From Streptomyces sp. NBC_01707 (lineage in GTDB: Bacteria > Actinomycetota > Actinomycetes > Streptomycetales > Streptomycetaceae): a DNA stretch of 64,000 nucleotides. This document shows positions 1-8,667 of the stretch, piece by piece. The stretch covers positions 620,001-684,000 of the forward strand of contig NZ_CP109190.1 of assembly GCF_041438805.1 (NCBI RefSeq), read 5' to 3'. The notes below the pieces were generated by a model. It saw only the letters and a program-made list of their open reading frames with translations. It had not been told where the DNA came from and made no database searches. The position numbers were made by a program, and so were the translations under genes. Positions within the stretch are counted from its first letter, which is position 1. Every line of letters starts with the position of its first letter.

Positions 1-344
1 AGGGCCGGTTTTTACGAACAGCCGTGCGGACCTGGCGAGCTGTCACTGCATATGCCCGGCGCCGCTCGGCGAGTTCATCGTTCGCCGAGGTCCGTGAAGG
101 CCGCGGCGCACTCCGCGGTCGTGTCGGCTTCTCCGGTACGTCAGTTGTGCGGGTTCGCCCTGCCGTACCCGATCCCGCCGATCTCGTGCGCCCTCTTGTG
201 ACGATTGCCATGGACGCAGGAGGCGCGTGCGCCTGTACGAGGGTCTGCATTGCGGCCGACAGAAGCCGATGGGGTTTCAGGGGCCTGTTGCAGGTCACCC
301 GAAACGTATCAACCGAACGAGGACGACCATCGGGAGTGAGGCAC

Positions 345-599
345 ATGGAGAACTGGCGTACGCAGGCGGCCTGCCGTGGTGAGGACCCCGATCTGTTCTT
401 CCCCATCGGAAGCACCGGCCCTGCACTCGTGCAGACGGAGGAGGCGAAGGCGGTGTGCCGCGGATGCCCGGTTCGGGAGCTGTGTCTGGAGTGGGCCATG
501 GAACACGGTCAGGACTCCGGCGTATGGGGTGGCCTGGGTGAGGCCGAACGGCGTGCGCTGAAGCGCCGCACCCGCAGGCGTGCTCAGGAATCCGGATAA
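345..599 (+). CDS. WhiB-family iron-sulfur transcriptional regulator (WblE-like)
   Basis: This is an 84-residue WhiB-like protein, a family of actinobacterial regulators that bind a [4Fe-4S] cluster and act with the principal sigma factor. The four cluster ligands are visible as C10, C38, C41 and C47 in the usual C-x27-C-x2-C-x5-C spacing. They are followed by the G-V-W-G-G turn (59-63) and a basic tail that would contact DNA. The ATG at 345 is preferred over an in-frame start 107 codons upstream because homology begins there and a GGGAG-like ribosome site precedes it. Length and motif spacing resemble WblE. It could be a paralogue rather than the conserved wblE. It stands alone, just upstream of a DUF1232 gene. 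Confidence 0.93.
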   Translation: MENWRTQAACRGEDPDLFFPIGSTGPALVQTEEAKAVCRGCPVRELCLEWAMEHGQDSGVWGGLGEAERRALKRRTRRRAQESG

Positions 600-616
600 G
601 GACGGATGATGCATCC

Positions 617-904
617 ATGGACTCAACGGCCTGGCTTCTCGTCGGCGCGGTCGCCGCACTGCTCACCATGGGGGTCGCCGGCGTCCTTCTGATCCGGCTG
701 GTCCGGGCAAGAAGGCTGCTGATCGACGCAGGGATTCCGCTGCGGAACAAGGCGTTGGTGTGGGCGGCGGCGATCTACACCGTGTGTCCCGTCGACCTCA
801 TCCCTGACCCCGTCTATCTCGACGACATCGGGTTCCTGCTGCTGGCGCTGCGCTCGCTCTCCGCCCACGGCCGCGGACAACTCGGGCGCCGCCCTCCCGC
901 ATAA
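617..904 (+). CDS. DUF1232 (YkvA-type) small membrane protein
   Basis: This is a 95-residue protein with an N-terminal hydrophobic segment (about residues 6-27) followed by the DUF1232 core, recognisable from A-I-Y-x3-P-x-D-L-I-P-D-P around residues 53-66 and the D-D-I-G-F motif. The family is found in small membrane-associated proteins of unknown function. It begins 17 bp after the WhiB stop, so the two could be co-transcribed. No enzymatic residues are evident. Confidence 0.85.
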   Translation: MDSTAWLLVGAVAALLTMGVAGVLLIRLVRARRLLIDAGIPLRNKALVWAAAIYTVCPVDLIPDPVYLDDIGFLLLALRSLSAHGRGQLGRRPPA

Positions 905-1058
905 GGGCGGCCCGCCCCACGCCCGACCGGGTCCCGGTCGACCGGTGGCGTACGGACTTGTCCTCCTGGTGACCGGTGGTGTGCCGGTCGAACCCGGCCG
1001 GCAGGTCGTCCAGGTCGAAGCGGGTATGGCAGGCAAGTCGGCCTCCGACGCCGACGCA

Positions 1059-1440
1059 TCAGCCCCGCAGATCGGAGAGGGCCTCGTCACCGCGGCCGAG
1101 ATCGTTCACCGCGAGGTTCTCCTCCAGGTGGTCGAGAGATACCGGTGCCCGGAATCGCCGGCACCGACGGCGAGTCGCGATCAGCGAGGCGATCGCGCCC
1201 GCGCGATGGGCGCGCCCAGGCGTGCTCCGACCTTGCCGGGCCGTACGGTGCCGAGTGGGCTGCCACCACCGCCGAGCGGGAAGCACCGCACGTGCGCGAA
1301 GCCCGCTTCCTCGCATTCCACGTGCAGCCCCCAGTCACCGGCATGCCCGTCCTGTACCGCCATGACGGGTGCGATAGCCCGGGCCTCGGCGAACTGGGCG
1401 GAGTCCACCACGGCCACCTGCCCTGCCGAACGGTGCCGGG
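1059..1440 (-). pseudogene. Aldo/keto reductase C-terminal remnant (frameshifted)
   Basis: Two minus-strand frames together give a degraded C-terminal half of an aldo/keto reductase. The first frame (down to about 1190) reads an A-P-V-M-A-V-Q strand, C-E-E-A-G-F and F-P-L-G-G-G-x-S-P-L, then G-A-R-L-G-A-P. The second frame, ending at 1059, carries S-L-D-H-L-E-E-N-L-A-V-N, the family's near-terminal signature. A frameshift near 1195-1205 joins them. The N-terminal half with the Asp/Tyr/Lys/His active site is absent. The flanking 905-1058 and 1441-1718 hold no credible gene; the plus-strand frames there are shadows. Confidence 0.55.
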
Positions 1441-1718
1441 TCCCTGGCGGAGCGCACCGGTCCTGCACCGCCCGCTTGCGTGTCACCGCACCCGGATCCA
1501 TGCGCCAGCCCCGTGAAGTACGTCACATCGCCGTGCGCGGGACCGTGATCGCCGTGGGCACCCCGTGCCGACAACGGCCCGCCGCTGTCGGCCGATCTGA
1601 GGGTTCCCCGTCGACGCGCCGGGCCCTGCGTCGCGCCGGGTCGACTTAGGCCACCCTTCCCCGTAGCCGCAGTCGCCTGATACATGTGTAATTCCGACAG
1701 CTCATCGAAAGCCGCACA

Positions 1719-1970
1719 ATGAACGAGGAAAATCTCACCGGTCACATACCCTTCACCATCGATCTGACCTTCGAGGAAGCTCGACGACGGGCAGAGGTCG
1801 TGACCGCACTCGGGCAAGACTGGGACCCGGTCGCCGCTCTCCAGAGCGAGGACGAGGCCTACACACTCCTTTACTCGAACCTTGACGCCGAGCAGCAGCG
1901 CACCTACGACCTGCTCGTGGCAGCCGGAGTCCTGCCAGGAGGGGAGCCGGGCCGTGCGGCTGCCCATTGA
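1719..1970 (+). CDS. Small acidic conserved protein (DUF6400-like)
   Basis: This is an 83-residue acidic protein, soluble and without signal peptide. Its sequence (T-F-E-E-A-R-R-R-A near residue 18, then a D-P-x3-L-x-S-E-D-E-A-Y and a D-x-E-Q-Q-x-T-Y-D-L-L stretch) matches my recollection of a short Streptomyces-specific family of unknown function, DUF6400. Its 3' end overlaps the next gene by 17 bp, which suggests coupled translation. The function is unknown. Confidence 0.72.
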   Translation: MNEENLTGHIPFTIDLTFEEARRRAEVVTALGQDWDPVAALQSEDEAYTLLYSNLDAEQQRTYDLLVAAGVLPGGEPGRAAAH

Positions 1971-2199
1971 TCCGCAGGCCGACATCGCCCGCCGCGCCTG
2001 GCTCGCCTGCCCCGTCTGCGACGACGCCCGCCACTGCGGGCCCTGCGCCGACCGCCGTAACTGCGGTGAACACTGGCGTTACCTGATATCCAGCAACGGA
2101 CCGGTCGTCCACCTTCAGTGTCCGCAGTGCACACACATGTGGTCAGTGAACACGCGGCCGGGCATCACCCGCCGCGACGACAACACCACCGATTGGTGA
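1954..2199 (+). CDS. Small cysteine-rich (zinc-ribbon-like) protein
   Basis: An 81-residue product starts at GTG 1954 with an AGGAGGGG ribosome site 9-17 bp upstream. The longer frame that opens at 1882 lacks such a site. Two C-P-x-C pairs and further Cys/His residues (C-P-V-C, H-C-G-P-C, C-G-x-H, C-P-Q-C-T-H) suggest a small metal-binding fold. It overlaps the preceding small gene, so the two form a pair. I do not recognise a defined family. A DNA- or protein-binding role is only a guess. Confidence 0.6.
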   Translation: MRLPIDPQADIARRAWLACPVCDDARHCGPCADRRNCGEHWRYLISSNGPVVHLQCPQCTHMWSVNTRPGITRRDDNTTDW

Positions 2200-2476
2200 C
2201 CGACGGCAGGCCCACGGCGTGCCCTGTTGGTCATAGCACTGGGCGCTGGCCGGTCTGTCCTGCCATTCATGCAGGTCAGAGCAATTTTGCGGCGGCGCAG
2301 GCCGCGTTGTGAGCCGATGGCCGACCACCCGCCATCGGCATCCCGAGCCTCTGCCGACTCGATGCCACAAGTGACGGGGTCGGTCGACTGGTCCCACGTG
2401 ACGAGGGGCCGGACATGTCGAGCGAGGTCGTCGAATATTCCGTGCAGTGCCGGTCGGCGGAGTGCAGACTCCCTCC

Positions 2477-3094
2477 ATGGCGGACATGCAGGCATTTCGG
2501 GACGCGGTCAGCCGCTGGGCGGCCGGCGGTGCCGGCGAAGCAGCGAATGATCTGGCTGTGCAACTGGGGCTGCGGACGGCGGTGCTGCTGGAAGGACCGA
2601 GTGACCTCGAAGCCGTCGAGACGCTGGCCGCACGGCGTGGCAGGGACCTGGCCTCCGAAGGCGTGTGCGTCGTGCCGATGGGCGGGGCGATGAGTGTCGG
2701 CCGCTACGCCGGTCTTCTCGGGCCACCCGGTCTCGGCCTGCGTCTGACGGGACTGTGCGACGAGCGCGAGCAGCGCTTCTACGCCCGTGGCCTGGAGCGG
2801 GCCCGGGCACCGCACCAGGGCTTCTTCGTGTGCGTGGCGGACCTGGAGGACGAACTCATCCGCGCGCTGGGCACGTCTCGGGTGGAGGAGATCATCGGGA
2901 CCGAGGGCGACCTGCGGGCCTGGCAGACCTTCCTGCGCCAGCCTGCACAACACGGTCGACCCCGGCAGCAACAGTTGCGGCGCTTCCTCGGCACGAAGAA
3001 GGGCCGCAAGATCCGCTACGGCCGTCTCCTGGTGGAGACCCTCGACCTCCGCCAAGTACCGGCCCCGCTGGACAACCTCGTCACGAGCCTGTGA
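2477..3094 (+). CDS. Stand-alone TOPRIM-domain protein (OLD-nuclease-like)
   Basis: A 205-residue protein carries an OLD-type TOPRIM fold. The conserved glutamate lies in L-L-E-G-P-S-D near residue 39, the V-V-P-M-G-G turn follows near 65, and the acidic L-C-D-E element is near 87. It resembles the TOPRIM nucleotidyl-transferase/hydrolase part of OLD endonucleases, but no ABC-type ATPase domain and no partner gene lie beside it. The ATG at 2477 fits the start of similarity; an in-frame GTG/ATG at 2447 is possible. Proteins of this type are scattered in streptomycetes. Nuclease activity and a role in defence or repair are inferences. Confidence 0.75.
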   Translation: MADMQAFRDAVSRWAAGGAGEAANDLAVQLGLRTAVLLEGPSDLEAVETLAARRGRDLASEGVCVVPMGGAMSVGRYAGLLGPPGLGLRLTGLCDEREQRFYARGLERARAPHQGFFVCVADLEDELIRALGTSRVEEIIGTEGDLRAWQTFLRQPAQHGRPRQQQLRRFLGTKKGRKIRYGRLLVETLDLRQVPAPLDNLVTSL

Positions 3095-3489
3095 CCGAGG
3101 CACGGAAGCGCCGTCAAAGCCGCTTCGGGCGCCCCGTCCCGCCCGTCCACCCGAGGTGGACGGTTGAAGGGCTCCGCGGCCAAGTCAAGCAGGGCAGGAA
3201 GCACCCCAGCAGCCTGCCTCACGCCTCGTCGAGGTGCCCAACTCATCGTCTCAGAGACATAGTTCGAAGAAGACATCCTGGTCATGACGACCGGCTGCGA
3301 TCGCGCCCTGGCCGTGTTCCACCACCCGCCTCACCGACGAAAGGCGCCCACCGAAGCTGACAGCAGGGTGCTGGGAGAAGGCCGGCGCCCGTGGTCACAG
3401 CACAAAGGCCTGGACGAGGTGGGATCGTCGCGTCGTTCGGCGGGCTCTCACCAGGAGGAGGCCGGCGGAAGGGGGCGCCACGCGACCGC

Positions 3490-3645
3490 AACCGGCCGTT
3501 GTGGTGGACGCTGCGTCGCCCCTGGCGGCCGCTGGCCTACGACGCGGGCGGCGCCTCGGTCATCGCCGGTGGCTACCAGGGAACCGGCCTGCTCATCCCT
3601 CACCGACGTGGCCTCACCGGGTTCCCGACGCGCGAGTTGGACATA
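3490..3645 (+). pseudogene. IS5-type transposase fragment
   Basis: Within the otherwise non-coding stretch 3095-3700, a short frame contains I-A-G-G-Y-Q-G-T-G-L-L-I-P-H-R-R. This is very close to the A-D-G-G-Y-Q-G-T-G motif around the second catalytic Asp of an IS5/IS1647-like DDE transposase, although the Asp itself is lost. Nothing upstream or downstream restores the rest of the enzyme. The remaining bases of 3095-3700 show no supportable gene. Confidence 0.45.
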
Positions 3646-3700
3646 CGGGTCAGCCTTTAGGGTGTGCATCGAACGGTCCACCGATCGGCCCGGAGATGCC

Positions 3701-4075
3701 ATGCCTCTGCAGATGAAGTTGGGTGCGATAACACTCGATTGCCCCGATCCGCCGGCTCTGGCGGCGTTCTATCAACAGGCCACCGGCCTCGAACCTCATC
3801 CGAAGTCGGACGCCGACTTCGCCGGTCTCATCAGTGAGGACGGACTCCTCATCGGCTTTCAGAGAGTCGACGCCTACCGAGCTCCGAGCTGGCCGTACCA
3901 AACCGTCCCCCAGCAGCTTCACATCTGCTTCGACGTCGGGGACGACCTGGACGACGCCGAGGCCCGGCTGCTGGAGTTGGGTGCGAGCAAGCCCGGTCAC
4001 CAGCCTCATGACGAGGACAGGGCGCGGGTCCTCACCGACCCGGCTGGACATCCCTTCTGCCTGGTCAAACGCTGA
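3701..4075 (+). CDS. VOC-family (glyoxalase/bleomycin-resistance fold) protein
   Basis: This is a 124-residue single VOC module. The first beta-alpha-beta unit opens with G-A-I-T-L-D-C-P-D-P-P-A-L-A-A-F-Y and the second unit ends in the typical L-T-D-P-A-G-H-P-F-C-L. The ATG at 3701 directly follows a CGGAG ribosome site; an upstream in-frame extension to 3284 has no similarity. Members of this subgroup are numerous in streptomycetes and usually lack known substrates. The protein may be a lyase, dioxygenase or drug-binding protein. It is monocistronic. Confidence 0.87.
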   Translation: MPLQMKLGAITLDCPDPPALAAFYQQATGLEPHPKSDADFAGLISEDGLLIGFQRVDAYRAPSWPYQTVPQQLHICFDVGDDLDDAEARLLELGASKPGHQPHDEDRARVLTDPAGHPFCLVKR

Positions 4076-4351
4076 CTGCTCGTGCTCGATCCGCCAGTCG
4101 ACGCTCTGCCTCCCTTAGCTCTGAACTCACCTTGTGAGAGGTGCCCTTACCTGTCGTGAGATGCAGGAGCCGATGACGTGGTCCTGGCGCGCGAGACGGT
4201 TGCCCACCTGGCAGGTGTAGGCGGAGGCGGCAGTCCTCAGCGGTCGCCGCGTGGCGATGGGCATCTGTACCGAACCCAGGCCCGATACTCACTCAAAACA
4301 CCTGGTTCGCGTTGCTTTATCGTGGCGATGTATGCCGCGGAGGAGAATCCG

Positions 4352-5146
4352 ATGGATCTGAATCTCACGGACAAGGTCGCCGTCATCACTGGAGGAAGCA
4401 AGGGCATCGGCCTGGCCGTAGCCGAGGCATTCGGCCGTGAGGGCGCGCGCGTCGTTGTCGGCAGCCGCACGGAAACACCTGAGCTGGCTGCCTTGTGCGA
4501 ACGGTTCGACGTGGCCTTTCATCCGGTCGATCTGGCCGATGCCGACGGCGGGGACGCTCTGATCCAGGAGGCGGCGGACCGGCACGGCAGGATCGACGTG
4601 CTGGTCAACAACGTTGGCGCCACCAGCCCACGCTCCAGCTTCCTCGATGTCGATGACGCAGCATGGGTACGTGCCCTCGATGTGACGCTCTTGAGTGCGG
4701 TGCGTGCCAGCCGCGCGTCGTTGCCGCACTTGCTGGCCCACGGCGAAGGGGCGATCGTCAACATCAGTTCCATCAACGCCCGGCTGCCCTTTCCCACGGT
4801 GGTGGACTACTCAGCAGCCAAAGCCGCCCTGAGCAATCTCACCAAGGCCTTGTCCGAGGAGTTCGCCCCCCGCGGTGTCCGCGTCAACGCCATCGCTCCC
4901 GGCCCCGTACGCACTCCGTTCTGGACCGCCCCCGGCGGCTTCGCCGAAACGGTGACGGCCGGCACGGACCGTACAGCGGAGGAGGCCTTGGACGAGGTCG
5001 TGCCCCAGCAGATGGGCATCTCCACCGGACGGATCACCGAACCCCAGGAGGTGGCCGACCTCGCTGTCTTCCTTGCCTCCCCGCGTGCCGGCAATATCAC
5101 CGGTGCCGAATTCGTCATTGATGGAGGCCAGATCAAGACCACCTGA
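4352..5146 (+). CDS. SDR-family oxidoreductase
   Basis: A 264-residue classical short-chain dehydrogenase/reductase. The dinucleotide-binding T-G-G-S-K-G-I-G lies at 13-20, N-N-V-G-A near 86-90, the catalytic Ser at 139/140 and Y153-x3-K157, followed by the P-G-P-V-R-T segment. R39 after the second strand may favour NADP(H). The start at 4352 has AGGAG 7-11 bp upstream; the long N-terminal extension to 4178 is not conserved. The stop is read directly into the frame of a decayed MFS transporter, which marks a rearrangement boundary immediately downstream. The substrate is unknown. Confidence 0.92.
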   Translation: MDLNLTDKVAVITGGSKGIGLAVAEAFGREGARVVVGSRTETPELAALCERFDVAFHPVDLADADGGDALIQEAADRHGRIDVLVNNVGATSPRSSFLDVDDAAWVRALDVTLLSAVRASRASLPHLLAHGEGAIVNISSINARLPFPTVVDYSAAKAALSNLTKALSEEFAPRGVRVNAIAPGPVRTPFWTAPGGFAETVTAGTDRTAEEALDEVVPQQMGISTGRITEPQEVADLAVFLASPRAGNITGAEFVIDGGQIKTT

Positions 5147-5785
5147 TGCGGGCTCGGGCGAAGCGGGGTACCGCTTCTTGTTCTCGGCCCCGTCATCGCG
5201 GAGCGGCGGCTCGGTGGGGCCGCTTCGTGGGATCTGTTCATGGCCCTCTACGGGGTCGGTGCGGTGGCCGGCGGCCTGGTGATGCTCGGCCGCCCACCGC
5301 GCCGGCCACTGCTCGTGGCCACGGTGGCGACGGCGGGCCGGTCTTTGCCGTCTGCCGCCCTCGCCACCGGTCGGTCGCTGCCGTGGGTCTGCGGTACCAC
5401 GCTGGTCGCCGGCGCCGGATCGGCGGTGTGCGGCACTCTCTACGCGACCGCGACGCAGCGTCAGGTTCCGCCGGGCATGCTCGCTCGCGCCAACGCCTAT
5501 GCCTCCTTCGGGGCATTCGCTCTCGGCCCCATCGGGCCGGCCGCCGCCGGGCCGATCTCCACACTCCTGGGTGCCCCGGGGGTCCTGGGCTTCGGCGCCG
5601 TGTGGCAGGTCACGGCCGTCACGGCAGTCCTTACGCTTCCCTCCATACGCGCCGGGCTTCCTCTGCCGTCTCATGAGGGACCCCACAGGCCGCCGGGGCG
5701 GCGACAGGAAGGGGAGCGCCAACCCTCGACGCCGCGGACTCGCGCTCATGACGATCCCCGCGATCCCCCGCAACAGCTCGACTGA
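5147..5785 (+). pseudogene. MFS transporter, C-terminal half only
   Basis: In the same frame as the preceding SDR stop, the sequence reads L-V-L-G-P-V-I-A-E-R-R-L-G-G and continues through about six hydrophobic segments typical of the second half of a 12-helix MFS drug exporter (A-V-A-G-G-L, the R-A-N-A-Y region and A-L-G-P-I-G). The first six helices are missing. An ATG at 5240 would yield a 181-residue half-transporter, but this lacks a proper N-terminus. It is almost certainly non-functional. Similarity starts within 20 bp of the SDR stop, so the deletion joint is near 5150-5170. Confidence 0.7.
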
Positions 5786-5831
5786 GTCCCGGTACTTGCT
5801 GGTGTTCCCCGGTGAAAAGGGGACGGCAGGC

Positions 5832-6003
5832 ATGGCAAACCGCGCCCTCCTCGTGATGGACGTCCGACGGGACGTCGTCGACGTCTCGGACGGCCGCTCC
5901 GGATATCTCCCGCGTCTGCGCCGAGCGATGGACGGCGCCCGAGCGGCAAGCCTCCCCGTGATCTACATGGTCATCGGGTCACGTCCGTGCCGTCCGGAAG
6001 TCA
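5832..6003 (+). pseudogene. Isochorismatase-family hydrolase, N-terminal fragment
   Basis: The reading frame from ATG 5832 gives M-A-N-R-A-L-L-V-M-D-V, then Y-L-P-R-L-R-R-A and L-P-V-I-Y-M-V-I-G, the first strand with the catalytic Asp and the second strand of an isochorismatase-like cysteine hydrolase. Similarity stops near residue 57, where transposase-derived sequence begins. The lysine and nucleophilic cysteine regions are absent. An insertion or deletion involving the adjacent IS remnant probably removed the rest. Confidence 0.6.
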
Positions 6004-6030
6004 GAAGGCGGGTGCCTGGGCAGTGGGTGT

Positions 6031-6400
6031 CCTCGCACCCGCCCCGATCACCTCGGCGGCGACCAGGCGTACAGCTCCCTCCGCAACCGCCGTTGCTTCC
6101 GCGGACGCCACATGGAGCACACCGTCCCCGAGCCGAAGGACCAGCGGGCCAACCTCAAGCGCCGGGGCAGCAAAGGTGGTCGGCCTGCCTGCTTCGACAA
6201 GACGATCTACGAGCGCGGGAGCGAGGGCGAGCGGACGACCAACAGGTTCAAGAACTTCCCGGACCGTGGCCACGAGGTACGGCAGACGGGCCCACGTCTT
6301 CCACGACAACGTCCCGTTGCCGCGATCTGGCTCTGGCTTCGTCCATGGCCCGCCGGACGGAACCTGGCGGTGAGGCGCTCGAAAACCGGTGGAACGGCGC
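6031..6400 (+). pseudogene. IS5-family transposase C-terminal remnant
   Basis: A frame running from about 6043 reads D-H-L-G-G-D-Q-A-Y-S-S, H-T-V-P-E-P-K-D-Q, then F-D-K-T-I-Y-E-R and E-R-T-T-N-R, the last DDE segment of an IS5-type (IS112-like) transposase. Near 6265 the frame shifts: V-A-T-R-Y-G-R-R-A-H-V-F-H continues in the second frame, and V-A-A-I-W-L-W-L-R returns to the first. Two frameshifts and no N-terminus make this a dead remnant. It adjoins the truncated isochorismatase gene. Confidence 0.75.
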
Positions 6401-6504
6401 CACTGTGCGCCGTTACCGTGCTGCCGATCCACGTCGTCTAGTCGTCGTCTAGTCAAGGACGTTCCGTTGTACACCCTGTGAGTCCTCCCGAGCGCTGATC
6501 AGTC

Positions 6505-6536
6505 GCGCGTCGCGCATGTGCGACGCGCTCCTTTTT
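6505..6536 (+). terminator. Rho-independent-type terminator
   Basis: A perfect 9-bp stem (GCGCGTCGC at 6505-6513 pairing with 6520-6528) with a 6-nt loop is followed by a short T-run (TCCTTTTT). It lies between the transposase remnant and the DUF1062 gene and would end rightward transcription. Confidence 0.7.
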
Positions 6537-6570
6537 GCTGCGGACTTCTCACTGAAACCGGTGTACTTCT

Positions 6571-7119
6571 GTGCTCAAAAACTGGGTGGTCGTGCCCACC
6601 TGCCTGCCGCTCGTTCTCCGGCGCTGCCACGCGTGCGCGTCCGAGCGCTTCCGGGCAAACGGCAAATTCCGCGTCAACGCGCACCACAAGCTCATCGACG
6701 CCTGGTTCCTCGCGCTCTGTACCACTTGCGGGGAAACTGCAAAGTTCACGGTCCTGGAGCGGATGAATGTGCGCTCCGTACGACCTGAGCTGCTGGACCG
6801 GCTGCACGGCAACGACCCTGGCCTGACGGCTGAGCTGCTCCAGGATCCGGTCGTGCGGCACCGTAATCGCATCGCCCTCGACTGGGACAATGCATGGCGC
6901 CTCGACACCGGCGGATCGGATCAACTCGACCACGAGGTGATCGACGTCTCGGTCCGCTTTGCGGCGCGGATCCCTGTCCGGTCGGTGCGACTGATCGCTG
7001 AAGGTTGCGGTCTTTCGCGGGCGGAGGTCGAGAGACTGATCTCGGAGGGGAAGCTTGTTTCGGCAGTTCCGCTGAGCGGCAAGCTCTCCGACGACTTCAC
7101 CTTCATGCTCAAGCGCTGA
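6571..7119 (+). CDS. DUF1062 domain protein
   Basis: A 182-residue protein starting at GTG 6571. The N-terminal half has two C-x2-C pairs (R-C-H-A-C and L-C-T-T-C-G), suggesting a zinc ribbon, followed by F-R-V-N-A-H-H-K-L-I-D and a conserved E-R-x-N-V-R-x3-P-E-L-L segment. The C-terminal third contains an HTH-like L-S-R-A-E-V-E-R-L-I. Length and layout match DUF1062 throughout. No molecular function is known for the family. It is isolated between two hairpin terminators, so it is probably a single-gene unit. Confidence 0.88.
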   Translation: MLKNWVVVPTCLPLVLRRCHACASERFRANGKFRVNAHHKLIDAWFLALCTTCGETAKFTVLERMNVRSVRPELLDRLHGNDPGLTAELLQDPVVRHRNRIALDWDNAWRLDTGGSDQLDHEVIDVSVRFAARIPVRSVRLIAEGCGLSRAEVERLISEGKLVSAVPLSGKLSDDFTFMLKR

Positions 7120-7137
7120 GCCCGCGGGTCCAGGGGG

Positions 7138-7166
7138 GCCTGTCCGGCATGAACCGCCGGACAGGC
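7138..7166 (+). terminator. Hairpin terminator after DUF1062 gene
   Basis: A perfect 11-bp inverted repeat, GCCTGTCCGGC (7138-7148) and its complement (7156-7166), has a 7-nt loop 18 bp after the DUF1062 stop. There is no long T-run, as is common for Streptomyces terminators. Confidence 0.65.
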
Positions 7167-7306
7167 TCCAGGTCCTCCGCCACTGTTCAGTTCGGTTCCG
7201 GTCATGGCAGCTGCTGCGTTTACTGCTGTACGGCAGGGGTCCGCCTCAACGCGTGGCCGGTCCTCCGCCGCCACCTCCGCGCCTCACAGGCCGACGTCAT
7301 CCCGGA

Positions 7307-8134
7307 TCAGGGGTGAGCGTTCCTTGGCCCCTTTGCTGCCCCGTCCGGTCGGCCCACGGACGGCGGCGGCAGTGGCGGGGGTACCGGCGGGACGGACGGA
7401 CCGTCGTCATCGAAGTCGCCGCGGAGGGCAGCGATGGCGAAGGCCACCATGGATGCCAGGGTGAGCAGCGCGAGCGGCCCCCAGATCGCCGGGATCGCCC
7501 ATAGCGGCCAGTCGTTGGCAGCCTGCGCCCACAGCGTCAGGATGGCCGCGCCGCCCATGCCGACGCCGTGCCACCGCACCACAGCCGCTGCTTTCGCGTG
7601 ACGCCGCTTGCCCGGCGCGAAGAGTGGCCACAGCCCTCCGACGAGGGCGGTCAAGCCGATCGAGATACAAGCGAGGGCGCCGCCGAGGCGGTCCTCGGGC
7701 TGCCCCACGGGCCCGGAGGACGTCTGCTGCCGCTGTCCGTCGGCGTCCCGGACCTCGACGACCTGCCCGTGCCAGATCAGGCCGACGACCTTGTCGTCCG
7801 GCTCCATCTCCGACACCACCGGGTCAGTTTGCGGGAACGTCACTTTCCACGGCATACCGGATGGCAGCAACAACTCGGCCTCCGGTGACGCGTTCCTCTC
7901 TCCGCGGTGCGCGTCGGCCTTCCGAACGGTGAATTCCTGCTTCCACAGGCACCTCGACGCCTTCACCGGGACGGAGGCACACGTCGGCGCGGCACGGAAC
8001 TCCCGCTCCCGCTCCAGCGCTCCGCGGATCTCGAAGGCCGTCGCCACCCCCAAGACGAGAGCCACGACAGCGATCAGCAGCCATGACACCGTCCGTATCG
8101 CCTTGTTCCCCGCCGACCCCACCGCGCCCCTCAC
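7307..8134 (-). CDS. Multi-pass membrane protein of unknown function
   Basis: A protein of about 275 residues starts at GTG 8134; GTG 8143 and an upstream start at 8353 are alternatives. A first membrane helix near residues 14-35 is followed by an extracytoplasmic region of about 110 residues with a few cysteines. Three further helices come next (G-G-A-L-A-C-I-S-I-G-L, then G-G-A-A-I-L-T-L-W, then I-W-G-P-L-A-L-L-T-L-A-S). The tail is proline-rich and likely cytoplasmic. The layout resembles DUF3592-type proteins, but I cannot assign a family. No neighbour explains its role. Confidence 0.6.
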   Translation of the reverse strand: MRGAVGSAGNKAIRTVSWLLIAVVALVLGVATAFEIRGALEREREFRAAPTCASVPVKASRCLWKQEFTVRKADAHRGERNASPEAELLLPSGMPWKVTFPQTDPVVSEMEPDDKVVGLIWHGQVVEVRDADGQRQQTSSGPVGQPEDRLGGALACISIGLTALVGGLWPLFAPGKRRHAKAAAVVRWHGVGMGGAAILTLWAQAANDWPLWAIPAIWGPLALLTLASMVAFAIAALRGDFDDDGPSVPPVPPPLPPPSVGRPDGAAKGPRNAHP

Positions 8135-8667
8135 TCTTCCCACGTGTCCCCCGCACACATATTTGAGCACGCCGGCCGATGAGCGTTCATGCCCACCGCC
8201 GGCAGTACACGGCCCACCGGATCTGCCGAGGCCAGGCAACCAGTGAAACGACGGATGAGCGGGTGGTGACCCGCCGGACCGCCTCGGTGGCCACTCGCGT
8301 CCAGCTGGTACGGCGGACAGGCTGACAGGTCGGCCAGGACTGCCCCCACGCAATCAAGCTCTGCGCCGAGTTCAAAGGACACCGACCGGATGCGATGCGT
8401 GAGGTTCGAACACCGACGAGGTGCTGACGAGGTCCGCTGGCGCCTTTCTCAGTACTGCGCCATGAGAGCGCGGAGCCGTCCCCTGCGCTGACGGCCGCCA
8501 GTACGCAGCACCGTCACCGGGCCCCGGAGGTACATGCCTGTGGGCGGGTGGATCCGACCGTGTGAGAGCTCCGAGGTTGGGCACGCGAATGATCGAGAGG
8601 GAGACGCCGACTCTGATCGACGGCGGACTACAGATCTCTCGACCCGCACCAAATGAAGGAGCTAGGC
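8135..8667. other. Intergenic region between divergent genes
   Basis: About 530 bp separate the leftward membrane-protein gene from the rightward PRC-barrel gene. It must contain both promoters. I found no convincing coding frame, repeat or sigma-factor consensus that I would stand behind. Confidence 0.5.

Noticed and set aside
905..1058. Minus-strand frame reading F-D-L-D-D-L-P-A-G-F-D-R-H
   Set aside because: Looks protein-like over about 30 residues but has no start, end or recognisable family.
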